Shown: positions 60,495 to 64,000 of the stretch, piece by piece | How positions within the stretch are numbered: position 1 is the stretch's first letter | How the letters are laid out: each line of letters starts with the position of its first letter | NCBI GenBank assembly: GCA_018398765.1 | Contig: JAHBMJ010003622.1 | Span: 24,814-88,813 of the forward strand | Source: Chromera velia | Taxonomy: Eukaryota; Sar; Chromeraceae | Direction: 5' to 3' | DNA length: 64,000 bases | Position numbers and translations under genes: made by a program | The notes under the pieces: generated by a model | Told to the model about the DNA's origin: nothing | The model's input: the letters and a program-made list of their open reading frames with translations, nothing else | Database searches by the model: none

Positions 60495-61965
60495 TCATAC
60501 CACCACGGGAGTTACTTTTGCTTCAAGTTCACGATGCTGAACTTGTGTGTTGCCCCCTTCCACCTCCCCCTCTTCTCTGTATATCCCTGCATTGTCGACC
60601 TTATTCTCCTGCTTATGGTGGAGGGTGACGATTTCACTTGGAGGAGACGAAACCGCAGCAAGGCCGGCCAAGAATGGGGAGAGGAGACAGCACCCAAAGT
60701 TTCGTGCTGCCACACGCATCATCTCCTGCACAGAGAGACACACAGACACGCACACTTGGTTTTTCGTGAATGTTCCCAGAATGAAAATGTGATATGTCAA
60801 CCGTCGTCCTGTTTTTCTCCCATCACTCAAAATGAGACAACTAGAGAGAGAAAAGGGGGCAAAGAAGGAAGGAGACTGACGTCGTCGTATGTCTCGTTGA
60901 TGCCGTTTGCGACTCCCGGAATTCCGCAAATCATGTCCACAATGGCGGGCAGTATGACAATCAATTGCATCACCGTGAACTTCAGGGACGCCCTCTCCTG
61001 CAACAAATCGGATTAGAAAGGAAATTAAAAGAAAGGAATGAAACATCGGTTTCTCACTACAGGTCTCTCTCAGACAATGGAGTGCAATAGGACAGTCAGT
61101 TGCGAGGTATTGTTCGGCCATTCAAAGCACGGCACTTTGAAAGGCGCTCTGCTTCTCTCGCGTCTCTACCTTGCTTCCATCAATGCAGCTACGCAACGTT
61201 TTCTCGTCCCTCAATGTACCACGGAATACGATCATGCGAGATAGATCTCATTCTTCCGCAACCTTGCCAGCCGCTGTACTTTTCCCCAAGAAAAAAGACA
61301 ATCAACTCGCAAGCTCCCTCCCCTCATATGTACCCACCAAAAAAGTGTTCAAAATGGGAAGCGCGGCCCCTTGCAGTGCCTTCAAACCGAACATGCAGAG
61401 CACGCGGGAGAGCGAGACCACGTAGTTGGCAAGCAGGTCAATCGGTCCCTGCATGCATGCATGCAATGCCACGTTCCAGATCGAGGCAGCTACATCGACC
61501 GACCGACATCCATGAGCAGAAGAGACGCTGACAGAGGCAGCTGCCTGCCATTCTCTCCCTGCATCGCTGTCTTGTGGTGTCGAATGAAAGTGGATCGATG
61601 GAATCTGGGGCCCTTTTCTCGCACACTCACGGCCGTACTTGCACATATGTAAAAAAAAACGCACCGTCTTTCTGAGCACGCGAAAGAGAGAGAGAGCGAA
61701 CGAAATCAACTGCTGTTTGCAGAGACTGCATGAGGACTGGACAGACTCAGGTAGTGAAAGCCAAGCTCGTCGACACGGGCGCTCGTCAATAGAATTCCCT
61801 TTCACTCCCCCCTCCCTACCCACTCGCGTGCTTCCAAACGCCTCCAGAACAGCCACGACAGGACCGATCCAGACGTACTGATGGATCAGTGACCGCATGA
61901 TGCGAAAGTCCGTCTGCATCACATACACAAACATTCAATTGCTCACTCTCTCTCTCTCTCACACA

Positions 61966-62006
<41 letters not shown>

Positions 62007-62111
62007 GTACACACACACACGCACACACACACATATGCATGCACACACACACACACACACACACGCGCGCGCGCATACACACATACACACACACACGAGC
62101 ACACACTCACT

Positions 62112-62142
<31 letters not shown>

Positions 62143-63309
62143 ACACATACATACACACTCACAAACAACACACCTCAATCTGTCAGGCAAACACCAAACA
62201 AACCTTGGAGAGATGCCGAAACCCCCCGATCAGACCCAGACAGCAGCAGGGCACGATGTAGAAGGGACGCCGAGGGGGCAGCTCTGCGTTGGCCTTCAAG
62301 ATCACCTCAGGCCCTCCTGCCTGCAAACGTCAATGTTTATTAGAGGCACGCTGGCAGAAGAGCAACACTGTAGAGGTTGGAGGTGAATCGTTGCTTTATT
62401 TTTTTCCGGTCGTCAGGATCTGCCGACTGCCACGCAATCTGCTTCTTCGATTAGCGACCTCTCTCGATTGATGACTCTCACTGTCCATGCACTTTCAAGC
62501 CAAACACTCCGCTACACAGTTTATCGCATCGACGCAAATTGCGATTTGTAAGAACAATCTCCGTTGTTTGAAAACGAACTTGTGCGTGCCAAGTGAGTGC
62601 TGTTGTTTCCTATGTGAACACGCTGCTCAGGTAGAATTAGGCAGCGGTAACGGGCAATGCACGCGCGTCCATGCATGAGTAGACATGCATGCATCCGCAT
62701 ACTTGTGTTTAAAAGAAAGGAGAGGCTGCCTGCCTGCCTGACTGGCTGCCAACCTCGGTGATGACCATTTTCCAAAGCTTCGCGATGTCGGTGGCAAGGA
62801 AGATGATGAAGACGCAGAACAGCAAGTCTGTCTGTCTGGGACTGAACAGAGCAAGGCTGCAATGCGACGTTCAAAAGCCATTCATTCGTTGATATGTCTG
62901 GGGGCCATTGTCAGAGCCGTGCAAAGAGACCACAAAATGAAGGTCGAAAACCTTTGCCTCACGTTTGCATAGTTGACTCTTTCACGTAAAGCTATCTGAA
63001 GGAAGTGGAGCATCACACGCTGAGTGACTCTCTGCCAGTATGCCTGTCTGCCTATTTGACTGCCTGACTTCCTGCCTGACTACCGAACTGATTGAGTGAC
63101 TGACTAGTTGGTGCCGGCAAAAATGATGAACAGCCAGGAGTAGTGAATTCTGATTTCAGCCTGCAAGGCAACAAGGGGAAAACAGGAGGCAGAATCACCG
63201 CACCGGATTGAAAACCCGCCCGGAAAGATGTCCCCGAAAAGCAAAATGCATTCAGCCGAGTTCGTCTCTCTTTCTGCCCCATCCCTCAGCATGCATGCAT
63301 GCACACACG

Positions 63310-63340
<31 letters not shown>

Positions 63341-63415
63341 ACACGAAGACAAACAAACGCACGCACACACACGTACGCACGCACACGCACACACACACAC
63401 ACACACATACACACA

Positions 63416-63449
<34 letters not shown>

Positions 63450-63782
63450 GAGACACACACACACACACACAGACATACATACACCTGCTGGTTCATGAAA
63501 ACGGCACCCGCCTGGCTGCAGGCAAAACAAGCAGACAAGCAGACACAGACATTTCGTCATTCAAGCACGAAAAGTCGAAATACAGTTCTTTCTTGAATGA
63601 AAAGATCAAGAAAAGGTTTTTTTTACCAAAGAACAAGAGACCAAATAGAAAAAACTCGGTGCATTTGAATCATACGCGTTGACTTTTCTTTTCCTTTCCT
63701 GTATTGTCTCTGCTTATCATACAGCAGACTGGCAAATGCCGTCGAGCAAAACGTGTGAATGACAAGTGACCGCAATACGAGT
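60495..63782 (-). CDS. OST-alpha/TMEM184-like seven-membrane-segment transporter, 5' partial
   Basis: Visible exons, high to low: 63782-63723, 63515-63485, 63160-63105, 62841-62754, 62320-62204, 61913-61824, 61448-61338, 60997-60881, 60725-60495; 299 residues, all phases agreeing; the first exon needs two bases from an upstream exon outside or at the right edge. Hydrophobic segments are [92 protein letters not shown] and [27 protein letters not shown] and [20 protein letters not shown] match the Cys-cluster and FRI.R..I.QY...P motifs of the solute transporter alpha family. Members move organic solutes across membranes. The hydrophilic C-terminal tail (about 50 residues) ends at TAA/TAG-bounded 60495. 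Substrate and membrane are unknown. Confidence 0.8.
61960..62163. repeat. (CA)n microsatellite in a transporter-gene intron
   Basis: About 200 bp of CA/CG dinucleotides with TACA and TCAC interruptions, in the intron between the 62204-62320 and 61824-61913 exons. Confidence 0.9.
63300..63483. repeat. (CA)n microsatellite in a transporter-gene intron
   Basis: About 180 bp of CA dinucleotides with GA and TA interruptions, between the 63485-63515 and 63105-63160 exons. Its left end starts just two bases beyond the exon whose donor is at 63484. Confidence 0.9.
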
Positions 63783-64000
63783 CTGCGAACATGGTACCTC
63801 TTTCTCCGTTACTCTCCGACCCTTCAAGGCAACGGAAAGATGCCGTGCACCTCTACACAAGAGAAGCTTCGGTCCTTCATCATATTTTGGGCTGCGTAAA
63901 TGATTCCACATCAGTCAGGTTGCCTTCCGTTTTCGCCTAGGACGCAGAAGTATATTTATGTTATTAAAGATCGCTTGTACTCACTCTCTCAGAGAGAGCG

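Noticed and set aside
61816-63560. Cys/Val-rich frames resembling metallothionein-like or membrane proteins
   Set aside because: They translate the (CA)n microsatellites between transporter exons.
1-64000. tRNA or rRNA genes
   Set aside because: I looked for cloverleaf-like GGTTCGA/GGTTCAA arms and conserved rRNA words; the GGTTCA clusters at 57.9 and 59.0 kb are tandem repeats without the paired stems.

Overview
The window is eukaryotic nuclear DNA. Its genes are split by many mostly GT-AG introns of 0.1-1 kb, coding exons are separated by pyrimidine-rich and microsatellite-rich sequence, and AT-rich intergenic stretches carry broken retroelements. The gene content fits a plastid-bearing alveolate, most probably a chromerid such as Chromera velia: a heptatricopeptide-repeat-like protein of the organellar RNA-binding type that is expanded in apicomplexans and their photosynthetic relatives, a D27-like carotenoid isomerase homologue, and a mitochondrial-type uL22. 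The organism is my inference. No similarity search was possible, and all exon joins were worked out by eye from splice sites and reading phase.

Layout. 1-2.6 kb (minus): an open frame running off the left edge with a GIY-YIG nuclease domain behind a Cys-rich motif, preceded by a Gly/Arg-rich frame; together they look like a retroelement, possibly Penelope-like. 4.2-7.9 kb (plus): a four-exon gene for a highly expanded UBC-fold protein whose catalytic cysteine position is Asp, so it looks like a pseudo-E2. 11.2-14.8 kb: a decayed plus-strand reverse transcriptase split by a 2.8-kb insertion that has 20-bp inverted termini and 10-bp flanking repeats and carries a minus-strand LINE-type reverse transcriptase. 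16.6-23.9 kb (minus): a coiled-coil protein of about 12 exons. 25.0-29.9 kb (plus): mitochondrial-type uL22 in 10 exons. 32.0-33.5 kb (minus): an ankyrin-repeat gene. 36.06-36.29 kb: a 230-bp hAT-like MITE with a perfect 8-bp target duplication. 37.9-42.8 kb (minus): the heptatricopeptide-repeat-like protein. 43.7-46.9 kb (minus): the D27-like protein in five exons, one intron being GC-AG. 47.65-55.08 kb (plus): a 15-exon, 858-residue fusion of a RimK-like ATP-grasp domain to a CysJ/CPR-type FAD/NADPH reductase with no FMN domain. 60.5 kb to the right edge (minus): a seven-membrane-segment OST-alpha/TMEM184-like transporter, 5' partial.

The genes do not form one pathway. Several have organellar roles (uL22m, the HPR-like protein, the D27-like protein). 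Two gene pairs are divergent and share an upstream region: coiled-coil/uL22m and D27-like/ATP-grasp-reductase.

The least expected items are the ATP-grasp/flavoreductase fusion, the Cys-less E2, and a recurrent feature of the introns: many begin exactly at a tetranucleotide tandem repeat of the form GTNG or GTCA, so the 5' splice site is the first unit of a microsatellite.
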